DNA of 64,000 bases from Polynucleobacter cosmopolitanus (GCF_002224225.1 NZ_NJGG01000001.1:711374-775373), one strand, 5' to 3'; positions 53,151 through 63,559 are shown, counted from the stretch's first letter. Program-made: numbers and translations. The notes: generated by a model not told the origin, from the sequence alone.

Positions 53151-54440
53151 ATGATGAAGACAACTCTGACCAAGAACTTTTTGATGATATTTGCTTTGAT
53201 GGCATTTTCAGTTGGTGTCAAAGCGCAAATGAATATTGAAATCACGGGTGTGGGTCAGTCACTATTTCCAGTTGCTGTGATGCGCTTTGTTGGTGAAAAT
53301 CAATTGCCAGTCAAAGTAACAGATGTGGTTCGTTCTAATTTGACTCGCAGTGGAGCGATTCGAAATGTCGAGAGTGGTTCTGCTGAGTTGGGTTGGGACA
53401 TCAACCCTGACTATAAATCATGGTCTGCGCGTGGTGCTGATGCCTTAGCGGTTGGTAATGTCACAAAGTTATCAGATGGTCGATTTGAGATTCGTTACCG
53501 TTTATTTGATATTCGCAAAGGCGAAAGCTTGGGTGGTCTGGTTGTCACAGTGGGCGTTGAAGATTTGCGTTTGGCAGGTCACAAGATTGCGGATGACATC
53601 ATTCAGAAGATTTTGGGTGAGCGCGGTATTTTTTCAACACGCTTATCGTATGTGATTCGCTCTGGTAAGAGTCATCGCCTGGTGATCTCTGACTCTGATG
53701 GTGAAAACGCCAAGCCGGCATTAGCAAGTAATGAGCCCATCATTTCGCCTAACTGGTCACCCGATGGCAAAAAAGTGGCCTACGTTTCTTTTGAAGCGCG
53801 CAAGCCAGTGATTTACGTGCATGAGTTAGCAACCGGGCGCCGTACGATTCTTTCTAATCAGAAGGGCAATAACAGTGCGCCTTCTTGGTCAGTGGATGGC
53901 AGTCAATTAGCGATGGCCCTATCAAAAGATGGCAATACCCAGGTTTATAAAATCAATGCCAATGGCACTGGCTTGCAACGTTTGACCAGAGGTTCATCCA
54001 TTGACACCGAGCCACAGTGGTCACCAGATGGTAAGTCTATTTATTTCACGAGTGATCGTGGTGGTAGCCCTCAGATTTATAGAATGTCGACTGCTGGCGA
54101 ATCATCTGGCACTGCGCAAAGAGTGACTTTTAAACATTCTTTTGTGACAAGCCCGCGTTTATCGCCAGATGGTAAATATTTAGCTTATGTCGCTCGTGTG
54201 TCTGGTGCTTATCGGTTGCATCTTCAAGATTTGGCTACTGGAGAGGTCACACCTTTGAGTGATGGCACCAGAGATGAAACTCCCACATTTGCTGCCAATG
54301 GACGTTACATTCTGTTTGCCACTCGCGCAGCAGGTAAGCCAGTGTTGATGGCCGTATCTATTGACGGTAAAAACAAGCAAACCTTGAGTTTGCCGGGCGC
54401 TGATATTCGAGAGCCTGCTTGGGGCCCATTCATGGATTAA
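53151..54440 (+). CDS. tolB: Tol-Pal system beta-propeller protein TolB
   Basis: A 429-residue periplasmic protein with a signal peptide (NFLMIFALMAFSVGVKAQ near 8-25), the N-terminal TolB domain, and a six-bladed propeller with repeats such as PNWSPDGKKVAYVSFE, PSWSVDGSQLAMALS, PQWSPDGKSIYFTSDRGG and PRLSPDGKYLAYVAR. It binds Pal and TolA. Followed by an intrinsic terminator. Confidence 0.96.
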   Translation: MMKTTLTKNFLMIFALMAFSVGVKAQMNIEITGVGQSLFPVAVMRFVGENQLPVKVTDVVRSNLTRSGAIRNVESGSAELGWDINPDYKSWSARGADALAVGNVTKLSDGRFEIRYRLFDIRKGESLGGLVVTVGVEDLRLAGHKIADDIIQKILGERGIFSTRLSYVIRSGKSHRLVISDSDGENAKPALASNEPIISPNWSPDGKKVAYVSFEARKPVIYVHELATGRRTILSNQKGNNSAPSWSVDGSQLAMALSKDGNTQVYKINANGTGLQRLTRGSSIDTEPQWSPDGKSIYFTSDRGGSPQIYRMSTAGESSGTAQRVTFKHSFVTSPRLSPDGKYLAYVARVSGAYRLHLQDLATGEVTPLSDGTRDETPTFAANGRYILFATRAAGKPVLMAVSIDGKNKQTLSLPGADIREPAWGPFMD

Positions 54441-54484
54441 TGCTCCAAAAAGCACTGAATTCATCTTAATTTGGTACGATAGGA

Positions 54485-54512
54485 GCTTAATTCATTGAAT
54501 TAAGCCTTTTTT
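54485..54512 (+). terminator. Intrinsic terminator between tolB and pal
   Basis: A perfect 9-base stem (GCTTAATTC 54485-54493, GAATTAAGC 54497-54505) with a 3-base loop is followed by C and six T's (54507-54512). It lies 45 bases after the tolB stop and 81 before the pal start, so pal is likely transcribed from its own promoter or by read-through. Confidence 0.8.
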
Positions 54513-54592
54513 GATGAAAATGAATAAACAAAATTTAAATACATAAAACAAAAAGACACACAGATTAATCAACATTTATTTTGGAGAAAATC

Positions 54593-55069
54593 ATGAAACA
54601 ATTTTCAATGGCTCGTCGTGCAACATTGTTGTTGTCAGTAGCTTTGTTAACAGCTTGCGCATCTGGCGTGAAGTTAGATGACGTTGATGGTAAGGGCGGC
54701 ACAGATTACAGCTCACAACCATGGAACGATCCTAAGAGCCCATTATTCAAGCGCAGCGTTTATTTTGACTTTGATAGCTACGCTGTTAAAGCTGAATATC
54801 AAGCAACCTTGCAAGCGCACGCTAATTATTTGAAAGCCAACAAAGATCGCAAGATCAAAATTGAAGGTAATACTGATGAGCGCGGTACAACTGAGTACAA
54901 CTTGGCTTTGGGTCAACGTCGTTCAGAGGCTGTGCGTAAATCATTGTCATTGCTAGGTGTGCCTGATTCACAGATGGAAGCGGTGAGCTTTGGTAAAGAA
55001 AAGCCAAAGGCACAGGGTAGCAATGAGGCAGCTTGGCAAGAAAATCGCCGTGCTGACATCGCTTATTAA
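54593..55069 (+). CDS. pal: Peptidoglycan-associated lipoprotein Pal
   Basis: A 158-residue lipoprotein from ATG 54593, with GGAG nine bases upstream; the TTG at 54581 is not needed. The signal sequence ends in the lipobox LLTACAS, with Cys as the lipidated residue. The OmpA-like domain has YFDFDSYAVKAEYQATL near 60 and IEGNTDERGTTEYNLALGQRRSEAV near 93, the peptidoglycan-binding loop. It anchors the outer membrane to peptidoglycan and binds TolB. Confidence 0.96.
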   Translation: MKQFSMARRATLLLSVALLTACASGVKLDDVDGKGGTDYSSQPWNDPKSPLFKRSVYFDFDSYAVKAEYQATLQAHANYLKANKDRKIKIEGNTDERGTTEYNLALGQRRSEAVRKSLSLLGVPDSQMEAVSFGKEKPKAQGSNEAAWQENRRADIAY

Positions 55070-55101
55070 TCGATTTAAATTGATTTAAGAAAAGAATACT
55101 C

Positions 55102-55845
55102 ATGCAGCAATCAAAGTGCTTTAGTTTTCTGCACAATTCAACAGCGGCTTTGGCCGCTGTTGTTTTTGTTAGCTTATCTTTTGTTTCTCCATCTAGCTTT
55201 GCTTTCTTAGAGGATGGTGAAGCGAGACGAGCAATTTTAGATTTAAGAACACAACTTTCGGCCAGTCAGAAAGCCCAGGTGGAGCTTCAGGGTCTTCTTG
55301 ATGAGCTGAATCAAGAGACTGCTAAGTTACGTGGTCGTTCAGAGGTCTTGGAAAAGCAAGTTGAAGAGTTAACTGCGCAACAAAAAACTTTTTATCAAGA
55401 TCTGAATGAGCGGATGCGAAAATTTGAGCCTCAAGAGATCGAGATTGAGGGTGTTCAGGGCAAAGTTCAGCCTGGTGAAAAAGAAGCCTATGACGCCGCT
55501 TTGAAGGCTTTTCAGGATGGTAATTTGAAGAAAGCTGATACAGGTTTTCAGGCTTTTGTTAAAAAATACCCAAACAGCCCCTATTGGCCATTGGCTCAAT
55601 TCTGGTTGGGTAATTCTGAGTACGCACAAAAAGACTATAAGTCAGCGATTGCAACGCTCCAATCAATGGTGAAGCGCTATCCTTTGCATGGACGTGTGCC
55701 TGATGCATTGTTAACTTTGGCCAATAGTCAGATTGAGGCTGGTCAGAAACCTGCCGGCAAAAAGACCTTAGAAAACTTAATTGCCAAGCATCCAGATGCT
55801 GAGGCTGCTGATTTGGCGAAGCAGGCACTCAAGCGCTTGAAGTAA
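55102..55845 (+). CDS. cpoB: Cell division coordinator CpoB (YbgF)
   Basis: A 247-residue periplasmic protein: signal peptide ([20 protein letters not shown]), a coiled coil (near 45-95), then TPR-like repeats ([29 protein letters not shown] and later [23 protein letters not shown]). It regulates PBP1B and Tol energy during division. It follows pal by 32 bases, the conserved Tol-Pal order. Confidence 0.94.
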   Translation: MQQSKCFSFLHNSTAALAAVVFVSLSFVSPSSFAFLEDGEARRAILDLRTQLSASQKAQVELQGLLDELNQETAKLRGRSEVLEKQVEELTAQQKTFYQDLNERMRKFEPQEIEIEGVQGKVQPGEKEAYDAALKAFQDGNLKKADTGFQAFVKKYPNSPYWPLAQFWLGNSEYAQKDYKSAIATLQSMVKRYPLHGRVPDALLTLANSQIEAGQKPAGKKTLENLIAKHPDAEAADLAKQALKRLK

Positions 55846-55856
55846 TCGAAGATCGT

Positions 55857-56585
55857 ATGCCCGTTAATTTTGAGATGATGCATGCCAGGAAGCCGAATGC
55901 TCCCGCCGTTGTTTTGTTATCAGGTGGATTGGATTCGGCAACGGTTTTAGCGATTGCAAAAAAACTTGGTTACGCTGTTCACGCCCTGTCATTTCGTTAC
56001 GGTCAGAGACATTCTTCTGAGTTGGATGCTGCGACAAGAGTGGCAAAGTCTTTGGGCGCAGTTGAGCATCAAATCATCGATTTAGATCTGCGCCGCTTTG
56101 TGGGTGGTTCTGCTTTGACAGATGATGCCTACGATGTTCCAACCAGTCCGGGAGCCAACAATGAAATACCTATCACCTATGTTCCTGCGCGCAACACCAT
56201 CATGCTCTCAGTGGCCTTGGGTTGGGCTGAAGCTTTGGGTGGTTTAGATATTTTCTTTGGCGCTAATGCGGTTGATTACTCTGGCTACCCAGATTGTCGC
56301 CCTGATTACGTGAAGTCTTTTGAAGCAACGGCCAATTTGGCCACCAAGGTGGGTGTTGAGTCTCATCAAGAGTCCACGCGCTTCAGAGTTCACGCCCCCA
56401 TCATTCAGATGAGCAAGGCGCAAATCATTCAAGCGGGCATGTCATTGGGTGTGGATTTTTCGCAAACGGTGTCTTGTTATCAGGCGAATGCTGAGGGCTT
56501 GGCTTGCGGTCAATGTGAATCATGTCGCCTTCGCAAAGAAGGTTTTCAATCGGCGGGCATTCCGGACCCTACTCACTACTTGTGA
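55857..56585 (+). CDS. queC: 7-cyano-7-deazaguanine synthase
   Basis: A 242-residue PP-loop ATPase: [17 protein letters not shown] near 18 binds [19 protein letters not shown] near 44, and the zinc site [24 protein letters not shown] near 205-228. It converts 7-carboxy-7-deazaguanine to preQ0 for queuosine tRNA modification. Its location after cpoB is common in betaproteobacteria. No other queuosine gene is in the window. Confidence 0.96.
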   Translation: MPVNFEMMHARKPNAPAVVLLSGGLDSATVLAIAKKLGYAVHALSFRYGQRHSSELDAATRVAKSLGAVEHQIIDLDLRRFVGGSALTDDAYDVPTSPGANNEIPITYVPARNTIMLSVALGWAEALGGLDIFFGANAVDYSGYPDCRPDYVKSFEATANLATKVGVESHQESTRFRVHAPIIQMSKAQIIQAGMSLGVDFSQTVSCYQANAEGLACGQCESCRLRKEGFQSAGIPDPTHYL

Positions 56586-56641
56586 AGATTGGGACAGTAG
56601 AGCGAAATATAGAAATAAAACAGAATGTAAAAAGTAAAAAG

Positions 56642-56678
56642 AAAAAGCCGGTCAAGCTAATGCTTCACCGGCTTTTTT
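56642..56678. terminator. Bidirectional terminator between queC and adk
   Basis: AAAAAGCCGGT (56642-56652) pairs with ACCGGCTTTTT (56667-56677), and an inner AAGC/GCTT adds to the stem. A-rich and T-rich flanks serve both convergent genes, queC and adk. Confidence 0.88.
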
Positions 56679-56694
56679 ATTAAGGCTTTTTAAT

Positions 56695-57384
<690 letters not shown>

Positions 57385-57503
57385 TCAGGTAATGCAAAAT
57401 TTAAAAAAGTATAAGAGTAGGCTGATTGTTTGACAGCTTGCTGACTCTTTCTAATATCTGGGAGATTTTCCCATTATTTGCCTTTGATGGCTAATTTTTA
57501 AGC

Positions 57504-58265
57504 CTAGGATTTACCCAGGGCATTAAAAACTTGGCGAACCCGCTCTAAATCCTCAGTTGTATCAACGCCGGGGGGCGGAGCCTCATCAGTTAGTAAAACT
57601 TGTATAGCGTGACCATGCCAGAGGGCTCTGAGCTGTTCTAAAGCTTCAGCTTCCTCAATGGGGGCTGGAGGAAGCTGAGAGAATTTCTTTAAAAAGCTGG
57701 CTCGATAAGCGTACATCCCAATATGCCGATAGCACTGCGCTTGGTGTTGCTCAGGATTGCGACTAAATGGAATGGCGGAGCGGGAAAAATAAAGTGCCTG
57801 ATGAGACTGGTTCATGACCACTTTCACCACATTAGGATTGTTCACTTCGGCAAGATCATGAATCGCTAAGGCTGTGGTCGCAATCGATGCTTGAGGATGT
57901 TGCGAGAGTGTTTGTGCAACATCAGTGATCAAGTCAGGGGGTATTAATGGTTCATCACCTTGCACGTTGACAATGATTTCATCATCTTGCAAATTGAGTT
58001 TGCTGACCACTTCGCTCAAGCGATCAGTGCCTGTTGGATGATCTTTGCTGGTGAGCATCACATCCAAGCCATGTGCTTTACAGGCATCAAAAATACTTTG
58101 ATCGTCCACCGCAATCACCACGCGTGAGGCCCCAGACATCAGTGCGCGCTCTGCTACTCTGACCACCATGGGCTTGCCAGCAATGTCAGCCAATGGTTTG
58201 TTGGGTAAGCGAGTCGAGGCTAAACGCGCCGGAATCACAACCAAGAATGGGGTGTTGGGCTTCAT
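57504..58265 (-). CDS. kdsB: 3-deoxy-manno-octulosonate cytidylyltransferase (CMP-Kdo synthetase)
   Basis: A 253-residue enzyme: VVIPARLASTRLPNKPLADIAGKPMVVRV near 8-36 is the nucleotide-binding start, VNVQGDEPLIPP near 99 and RHIGMYAYRASFL near 180 are diagnostic. It activates Kdo for lipid A-core synthesis. It begins 21 bases after the Trm112-like gene and shares the lpxK-trm112-kdsB order seen in related species. Confidence 0.96.
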   Translation of the reverse strand: MKPNTPFLVVIPARLASTRLPNKPLADIAGKPMVVRVAERALMSGASRVVIAVDDQSIFDACKAHGLDVMLTSKDHPTGTDRLSEVVSKLNLQDDEIIVNVQGDEPLIPPDLITDVAQTLSQHPQASIATTALAIHDLAEVNNPNVVKVVMNQSHQALYFSRSAIPFSRNPEQHQAQCYRHIGMYAYRASFLKKFSQLPPAPIEEAEALEQLRALWHGHAIQVLLTDEAPPPGVDTTEDLERVRQVFNALGKS

Positions 58266-58286
58266 TGAGTTTTTGCTTATTTGGTT

Positions 58287-58460
58287 TTATTTAGAAGCAT
58301 TCAGTTCGCGCGCTTCATTCACCAGCATGACCGGGATGTCGTCGCGAATTGGGAAGGCCAGTTGATCTGCTTTGCAAATCAATTCATTGGTCTGGCCATC
58401 GTGATGTAAAGGAGATTTGCAAATTGGGCAGACCAAAATATCAAGTAAACGTTTATCCAT
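58287..58460 (-). CDS. Trm112/YcaR-family protein (57 residues)
   Basis: A 57-residue protein from the ATG with first base 58460. It starts [18 protein letters not shown], with the CPxC pair, and continues to [20 protein letters not shown], typical of the Trm112/UPF0434 (YcaR) family. The family is a small zinc-ribbon-like fold, although only three Cys are present here. In proteobacteria it is regularly found between lpxK and kdsB, exactly as here. Role in bacteria is not settled. Confidence 0.9.
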   Translation of the reverse strand: MDKRLLDILVCPICKSPLHHDGQTNELICKADQLAFPIRDDIPVMLVNEARELNASK

Positions 58461-58532
58461 GATGTGTCAGCTAAAGAGTTACTGGATCAGCTTAGTAAGC
58501 GGTGAATGAATCTAATGCTTTAAGTGTTTGTG

Positions 58533-59660
58533 TCAAGGTTGAGGTCTTTTTAATATCTCAACCATTTGTGAAACAAAGTCTTTTGGCAAATCCACCGTGA
58601 TAGGCAAAACCCAGATACGCTCATCATCCTTATAGTCGTTGAATTGTTTGCATTTTACGGCATCCTTCTCGGTGATGAGTATCACTTTTGCAGTATTTTC
58701 TTTGAATGGATTGGTGGCAAAGTCAAAATGATCTGGAAGCGCCATTTCTTGAAACTTCAAACCGGTTGATCTTAATAAATCAAAGAATTTCTTGGGATTG
58801 CCCAAGCCTGCAGCAGCCAATAATTGTTTCTCAGAATCTTCGTTTGGATCGAGCAGTTGAGTGATTGCATTCAGGGCCATCCGACGACTGGGTGTTGCGA
58901 GTTGATACAGATGATCAATCTTAACGGGCAGTGAAAAATTAGGCGCATCCTGAAAGTAGGGTGGCAAAGCTTTGATTGTTGTGGCTTCAGTACCAACAAT
59001 ATTCAAAGTGAAGTCACGCGCACGATCAGGTTTTTCTCGAAGTGGTCCGGCAGGCATTAACCATTGGTTACCTTCTTCTCTGGCATCACGAACGACCAGT
59101 TCAATGTCTCTGCCACCTTCTCGAGCAGGCCAACGTTTGAGTGTGTAATGCTGAAGGCCGTCATCGCTGATGATCACATTCACATCGGGATGTTTGATCA
59201 TCAATGCTTTCGCAGCTGTCACGCGATGGCTGTGAACCATCACTGGAGTTTTTTGATCGGCTAATTCTTGGGCCATATAGCAAGGCTCATCACCGTGTTC
59301 GATTGGTGAAGATTCTGGAGTGACTTCTTGTGGGTCTGACTGAGCATTTGATGAATTGCTTTGATAGCCACGAGAAATGATGCCTGGCTTAAAACCATGC
59401 AGATGCAAAGCTTTGGCAATGGCTAAAACGGTCGGTGTTTTTCCAGTACCGCCAACGCGAATGTTTCCAACGATCACCAGGGGCACAGAGATTGACTCGC
59501 TTCTTAGTATGCCCATGGCATACAGAGCTTTTCTGAGACCTGTGAGCCAAGAAAAAATAAGAGAAGCAGGCCACAGTAAAAGCGCTTTTAAGCCTCTTTT
59601 TTCCCAAAAGGCTGGTGCTTGTAGATGCTGTGTGTTTTGAGTAATTTTTTGTTGGCTCAT
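58533..59660 (-). CDS. lpxK: Tetraacyldisaccharide 4'-kinase
   Basis: About 375 residues from the ATG with first base 59660 (MSQQKITQNTQ); an upstream frame start at 59720 would overlap exbD. An N-terminal membrane helix (LKALLLWPASLIFSWLTGLRKALY) precedes the P-loop VGNIRVGGTGKTPTVLAIAKAL near 62-83, and ISDDGLQHYTLKR near 150 is the Walker B/DGLQ motif. It phosphorylates the lipid A precursor at the 4' position on the inner membrane. Confidence 0.95.
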   Translation of the reverse strand: MSQQKITQNTQHLQAPAFWEKRGLKALLLWPASLIFSWLTGLRKALYAMGILRSESISVPLVIVGNIRVGGTGKTPTVLAIAKALHLHGFKPGIISRGYQSNSSNAQSDPQEVTPESSPIEHGDEPCYMAQELADQKTPVMVHSHRVTAAKALMIKHPDVNVIISDDGLQHYTLKRWPAREGGRDIELVVRDAREEGNQWLMPAGPLREKPDRARDFTLNIVGTEATTIKALPPYFQDAPNFSLPVKIDHLYQLATPSRRMALNAITQLLDPNEDSEKQLLAAAGLGNPKKFFDLLRSTGLKFQEMALPDHFDFATNPFKENTAKVILITEKDAVKCKQFNDYKDDERIWVLPITVDLPKDFVSQMVEILKRPQP

Positions 59661-59670
59661 GTTGCCAATG

Positions 59671-60132
59671 CTACTTTGACTTTGATTGAGTGGCAAAGAC
59701 GATGTTCGGTAAATTGGCATTGCGTGCAGCTTCCATCACTTGCATCACGGCTTGATGAGGTGCCTTGCCATCGGCGGCAATGATCACCACTGGGCCATTG
59801 TCGCCACCAGTGTTTTTTGCTGATTGACTCAAGCTTTGTGTCAGTTGTTCAATTGCTACGCGTTTACCGTCAACGGCCACTCGACCATCTGAAGAAATTG
59901 CGACAGAGATATCTTTTGGTTTACTTTTTGATGCTGCACCTTCAGCAGCTGGCAAGGTGATGGACAGTTCTTGATAGCGTGTGAAGGTTGTGGAAATCAT
60001 CAAGAAAATCAAAATCACCAACAGAACATCGATGAAGGCAATTAAGTTAATTTCTGGAGCTTGCTGCTGACTGCTGGAGGCGCTTGATTTCTCTGAGGAG
60101 AAAAAGCTGCGATTATTTTGGCGAAAAAGCAT
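59671..60132 (-). CDS. exbD: ExbD/TolR-family biopolymer transporter
   Basis: A 153-residue protein: INLIAFIDVLLVILIFLMISTTFTRYQEL near 28-56, one membrane helix with the conserved Asp, then the periplasmic ExbD domain. It lies ten bases after exbB and before lpxK. No tonB gene is adjacent; in related genomes this exbBD pair next to lpxK is conserved. It presumably uses the proton-motive force for an outer-membrane function. Confidence 0.92.
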   Translation of the reverse strand: MLFRQNNRSFFSSEKSSASSSQQQAPEINLIAFIDVLLVILIFLMISTTFTRYQELSITLPAAEGAASKSKPKDISVAISSDGRVAVDGKRVAIEQLTQSLSQSAKNTGGDNGPVVIIAADGKAPHQAVMQVMEAARNANLPNIVFATQSKSK

Positions 60133-60142
60133 GGCGGCTCAA

Positions 60143-60763
60143 TTAATTGCTGTTCAAGTGAGCGAGTAATTTTTTTGCTGCCACATCACACTCACGCTGG
60201 CGCTTTTCAGCCATTGCTTTGAGACCTCTCCAACCTGCATACGCAGGAATGGCAATTAACAAGCCAAAGGCGGTGTTATACAAAGCAATTGAAATACCGT
60301 TAGCCAATTGTTGAGGATTGGCACCAACACCTTGTTGGCTGCCAAAAATTTCAATCATGCCAACAACTGTTCCAAATAAACCTAAAAGAGGCGCAATGGT
60401 TGCAATCGTTGCCAAGGCACCTAGATAGCGTTCCAACAAAACAGTGATTGACTCGGCGGCATCTTGCATTGCTGCAATGATTTTTTCTTCTGAACCACCG
60501 TTTGCTTTTTCTACCAAGGCTGCTGCCAAAATCTGCCCAAGGGGAGCGGCATCTGCCAATGCTTTTGTTGCATCCTGACCGGTTTTAGGCTGTTTTAGAG
60601 CTCCAGAACTGGCTAATTGGATGGCACCTTCCAATAACTGGGGTGGTGTGATCCGCTTGGCCTGTAAAAACCAGATTCTTTCTAAAAGAATCGCCAAGGC
60701 GAGGATGGATGTGATTAATAAGGGCCAAACTGGCCAGCCGGCGGCAATAAGAATTGTGTACAT
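60143..60763 (-). CDS. exbB: MotA/TolQ/ExbB-family proton channel protein
   Basis: A 206-residue inner-membrane protein with helices near 8-25, IATIAPLLGLFGTVVGMIEIF near 117-137 and ALYNTAFGLLIAIPAYAGW near 160-178. LLGLFGTVVGM is the family hallmark. It pairs with exbD downstream. A 295-base gap separates it from divergent xseA. Confidence 0.93.
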   Translation of the reverse strand: MYTILIAAGWPVWPLLITSILALAILLERIWFLQAKRITPPQLLEGAIQLASSGALKQPKTGQDATKALADAAPLGQILAAALVEKANGGSEEKIIAAMQDAAESITVLLERYLGALATIATIAPLLGLFGTVVGMIEIFGSQQGVGANPQQLANGISIALYNTAFGLLIAIPAYAGWRGLKAMAEKRQRECDVAAKKLLAHLNSN

Positions 60764-60806
60764 ACCCTATACTTTAAACGATGGAGTTGTGTGTGGCTCA
60801 AAGGTC

Positions 60807-61014
60807 TGTGGGAAAAAGCATCAAGCTTGTGGATAACTATGTGAAAAACTTTCTTTAAGATGCGTGCTAAGCCCTTGATTCTTGGTTGTAAGCTCAAATT
60901 TTCAAAAATTATAAATTGAATATTTATATTAAAATCAATAACTTGCATGATGGTGATTGATTCTGATCGGAGTTTAAGCAAAACACCCCAGTTTTTAATT
61001 GGCCCTGTGGATAG
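60807..61014. repeat. DnaA-box-like sites flanking an AT-rich stretch
   Basis: In the 295-base gap between exbB and xseA there is a consensus box on the minus strand (TGTGGATAA 60828-60836), three near-matches at 60807-60815, 60840-60848 and 61006-61014, and a nearly GC-free stretch about 60895-60945. The layout resembles a DnaA-binding region, but oriC is normally next to dnaA, which is not in this window. Confidence 0.35.
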
Positions 61015-61058
61015 TTATTAACCGCGAAGCCATGTAGTTACTTATTTGACTTGGACAA

Positions 61059-62291
61059 ATGACGGAAATATCAAAAGAAATTATCGGTGTTGGAGATCTA
61101 AACCGCGCTATTGCCAGTGTTTTGGAAGAGGGCATTGGTAACGTCTGGGTTCGAGGGGAGGTTTCTAACTTCAAGGCTTATGACAGCGGGCATTGGTATT
61201 TCTCATTGAAGGATGCCGAGGGTCAAATTCGCTGCGTGATGTTCCGCGGTAGGAATAGCCAAGTAGGCTTTTTGCCAAAAGAGGGCGATTTGGTTGAAGT
61301 GGCCGCTAACATTTCTATGTATGTTCCACGCGGGGACATTCAGTTAAACGTTGGCATGATGCGCAGGGCCGGTCAGGGCGGTTTGTATGAGGCTTTCTTG
61401 AAGCTCAAAGAGAAGTTGAGTAAAGAGGGTCTGTTTGATGAGGATGCCAAGCGTTCACTGCCCAAGCACCCTAGACGCATTGCAGTGATCACATCACCGC
61501 AAGCAGCCGCCTTGAAAGATGTTCTCAGTACCTTGGCCAGGAGAGCCCCTCATATACCCGTCACAATCTTTCCAAGTTTGGTCCAAGGGGTTGATGCACC
61601 CCCAGCCCTGATCAAAGCCTTGGAGGCTGCTTATGCGGTCGCTAAAGCGGATGAAATTGATGTCATTCTTTTGGTCAGAGGTGGTGGCAGTATTGAAGAT
61701 TTATGGGCCTTCAATGATGAGGGCTTGGCCCGAGTGATTGCCCAATCGCCTGTTCCTTTGGTTTCTGGGGTCGGGCATGAGACAGATTTCACCATCGCAG
61801 ATTTTGTGGCTGATTTACGTGCCCCGACACCAACTGGTGCGGCAGAGTTAGTCACCCCTGATCGACAAGCATTGTTGCAAGACTTGAGTTCGCTTGGTCA
61901 AAAAATGTCGACGCGGGTCAGTCAAAGAATTGAAAAGGAAGCACAACGTTTAGATCAACTGTCATTGAGACTTTCTCATGCCTTGCCCAATGCTGATCGC
62001 ATGAAAGAAAAGATTGAGCAATTAACGATGCGCTTGGATCAATCCTGGCAGGTGAGGATCAATGCTTATTCAGAAAAACACCGCAGTTGGGCTAGTCATC
62101 TTGAGCTTTTGAGCCCTCAAAGAACCTTGGACAGAGGGTATGCCGTTCTTTTGAATCAGAAGGGCCAAGCTTTGCGGGATCCAAACAGCATTAATCAAGG
62201 TGATCAAGTGGACGTTCATTTGGCCTTGGGCAGTGCTCAGATTGAAATATCAAAAGTGAGCCTTTCGGCAAAGATAATTTCAAAAGAATAG
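61059..62291 (+). CDS. xseA: Exodeoxyribonuclease VII large subunit
   Basis: A 410-residue protein: N-terminal OB fold (GNVWVRGEVSNFKAYDSGHWYFSLKD near 27-52), central catalytic domain (RIAVITSPQAAALKDVL near 141, VRGGGSIEDLWAFNDEGLAR near 206, SGVGHETDFTIADFVADLRAPTP near 238) and a C-terminal coiled coil. It degrades single-stranded DNA with XseB. Typical length is 400-460. Gene xseB is not adjacent. Confidence 0.96.
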   Translation: MTEISKEIIGVGDLNRAIASVLEEGIGNVWVRGEVSNFKAYDSGHWYFSLKDAEGQIRCVMFRGRNSQVGFLPKEGDLVEVAANISMYVPRGDIQLNVGMMRRAGQGGLYEAFLKLKEKLSKEGLFDEDAKRSLPKHPRRIAVITSPQAAALKDVLSTLARRAPHIPVTIFPSLVQGVDAPPALIKALEAAYAVAKADEIDVILLVRGGGSIEDLWAFNDEGLARVIAQSPVPLVSGVGHETDFTIADFVADLRAPTPTGAAELVTPDRQALLQDLSSLGQKMSTRVSQRIEKEAQRLDQLSLRLSHALPNADRMKEKIEQLTMRLDQSWQVRINAYSEKHRSWASHLELLSPQRTLDRGYAVLLNQKGQALRDPNSINQGDQVDVHLALGSAQIEISKVSLSAKIISKE

Positions 62292-62340
62292 AATAGCGTT
62301 TTAGTTCAGTCACACCACTCAAGAATCAATAGGAGATTTT

Positions 62341-62919
62341 ATGGAACACACATTGCCGCAGTTACCTTATGCACTAGATGCATTGGCACCACACATTTCT
62401 AAAGAAACTTTGGAATTCCATTACGGTAAGCATCATCAAACCTATGCTACCAACTTGAATAACTTGATCAAGGGCACAGAATTTGAATCAATGAGCTTAG
62501 AAGATATCGTGAAAAAATCTTCAGGTGGCGTGTTCAATAATTCTGCTCAGGTTTGGAACCACACTTTTTACTGGATGGGTTTGAAGCCAAACGGTGGCGG
62601 TGCACCAACAGGTGCATTGGCTGATGCCATCAATGCAAAGTTTGGTTCTTTTGACAAATTCAAAGAAGAGTTCACAAAGTGTGCTGTTGGTACATTTGGT
62701 TCAGGTTGGGCTTGGTTGGTGAAGAAGTCAGACGGTACTCTTGATTTGGTTTCAACCAGCAACGCTGCAACACCTTTGACAACAGATGCCAAGCCTTTGT
62801 TGACATGTGATGTTTGGGAGCACGCTTACTACGTTGACTACCGCAATGCCCGTCCAAAATACGTTGAGGCATTCTGGAACTTGGTTAACTGGGACTTCGT
62901 AGCAAAGAACTTTGCTTAA
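62341..62919 (+). CDS. sodB: Superoxide dismutase [Fe]
   Basis: A 192-residue dismutase. The iron ligands are His in [12 protein letters not shown] near 27, His in [11 protein letters not shown] near 74, and Asp and His in [13 protein letters not shown] near 157. The sequence agrees with FeSOD from related bacteria. The ribosome-binding site AGGAGA precedes ATG 62341. Ends before a strong bidirectional terminator. Confidence 0.96.
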   Translation: MEHTLPQLPYALDALAPHISKETLEFHYGKHHQTYATNLNNLIKGTEFESMSLEDIVKKSSGGVFNNSAQVWNHTFYWMGLKPNGGGAPTGALADAINAKFGSFDKFKEEFTKCAVGTFGSGWAWLVKKSDGTLDLVSTSNAATPLTTDAKPLLTCDVWEHAYYVDYRNARPKYVEAFWNLVNWDFVAKNFA

Positions 62920-62966
62920 GGTTTAAGTCTTTAGTTCCGAACTCTTAATTCGAGTTAGCTTCAAAC

Positions 62967-63004
62967 AAAAAACCTCTTGGTTGAATAGACCAAGAGGTTT
63001 TTTT
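62967..63004. terminator. Bidirectional terminator between sodB and yajQ
   Basis: AACCTCTTGG (62971-62980) pairs with CCAAGAGGTT (62990-62999) across a 9-base loop. Left A run and right T run (to 63004) suit both convergent genes. Confidence 0.9.
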
Positions 63005-63024
63005 ATTTCTGATTTTTTTCTAAA

Positions 63025-63510
63025 TTAGTCTCTGAAGTTGTTAAAGTTCAGCGGAGCTTCCTCTACATCCTTGCGAAGCATCGCCATGGTTGTTTGAAGA
63101 TCATCTCTCTTAGCGCCTGTGACGCGCACAGCATCACCTTGAATGCTTGCTTGCACTTTGATCTTGCTGTCTTTGATGATGCGAACAATCTTCTTAGCAA
63201 GTTCAGTGCTGATGCCTTTTTGGATTTCAACAATTTGTTTGAGCTTATCGCCTGAAATCTTTTCAAGCTTGCCGTCTTTTAGAAAGCGCACATCCACATT
63301 GCGCTTGGCTAATTTGGCCAACAGTACATCACGCACTTGTCGTAACTTAAAGTCATCATCACCAAATAGAGTGAGTTCTTCACCTTTGTGCTCAATTCTG
63401 GCATCAGAGCCTTTGAAGTCAAAACGCGTAGAAATTTCTTTATTGGCTTGTTCCAGAGCATTTTTTACTTCAATCATGTCTGGTTCACATACAACGTCAA
63501 ATGAGGGCAT
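63025..63510 (-). CDS. yajQ: YajQ-family cyclic-di-GMP-binding/nucleotide-binding protein
   Basis: A 161-residue protein with [34 protein letters not shown] at the start and [19 protein letters not shown] near 128, the conserved YajQ ends. Two ferredoxin-like halves. Homologues bind nucleotides or cyclic di-GMP (shown in Xanthomonas). It is divergent from murB by about 50 bases. Confidence 0.95.
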   Translation of the reverse strand: MPSFDVVCEPDMIEVKNALEQANKEISTRFDFKGSDARIEHKGEELTLFGDDDFKLRQVRDVLLAKLAKRNVDVRFLKDGKLEKISGDKLKQIVEIQKGISTELAKKIVRIIKDSKIKVQASIQGDAVRVTGAKRDDLQTTMAMLRKDVEEAPLNFNNFRD

Positions 63511-63559
63511 GGGTCACCTAAAAATCAATTGAAAAGTTAATCACAGTTAAGATTGTGGC

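Noticed and set aside
63143-63532. 129-codon plus-strand frame covering yajQ
   Set aside because: Antisense shadow of yajQ, which is almost identical to known family members.
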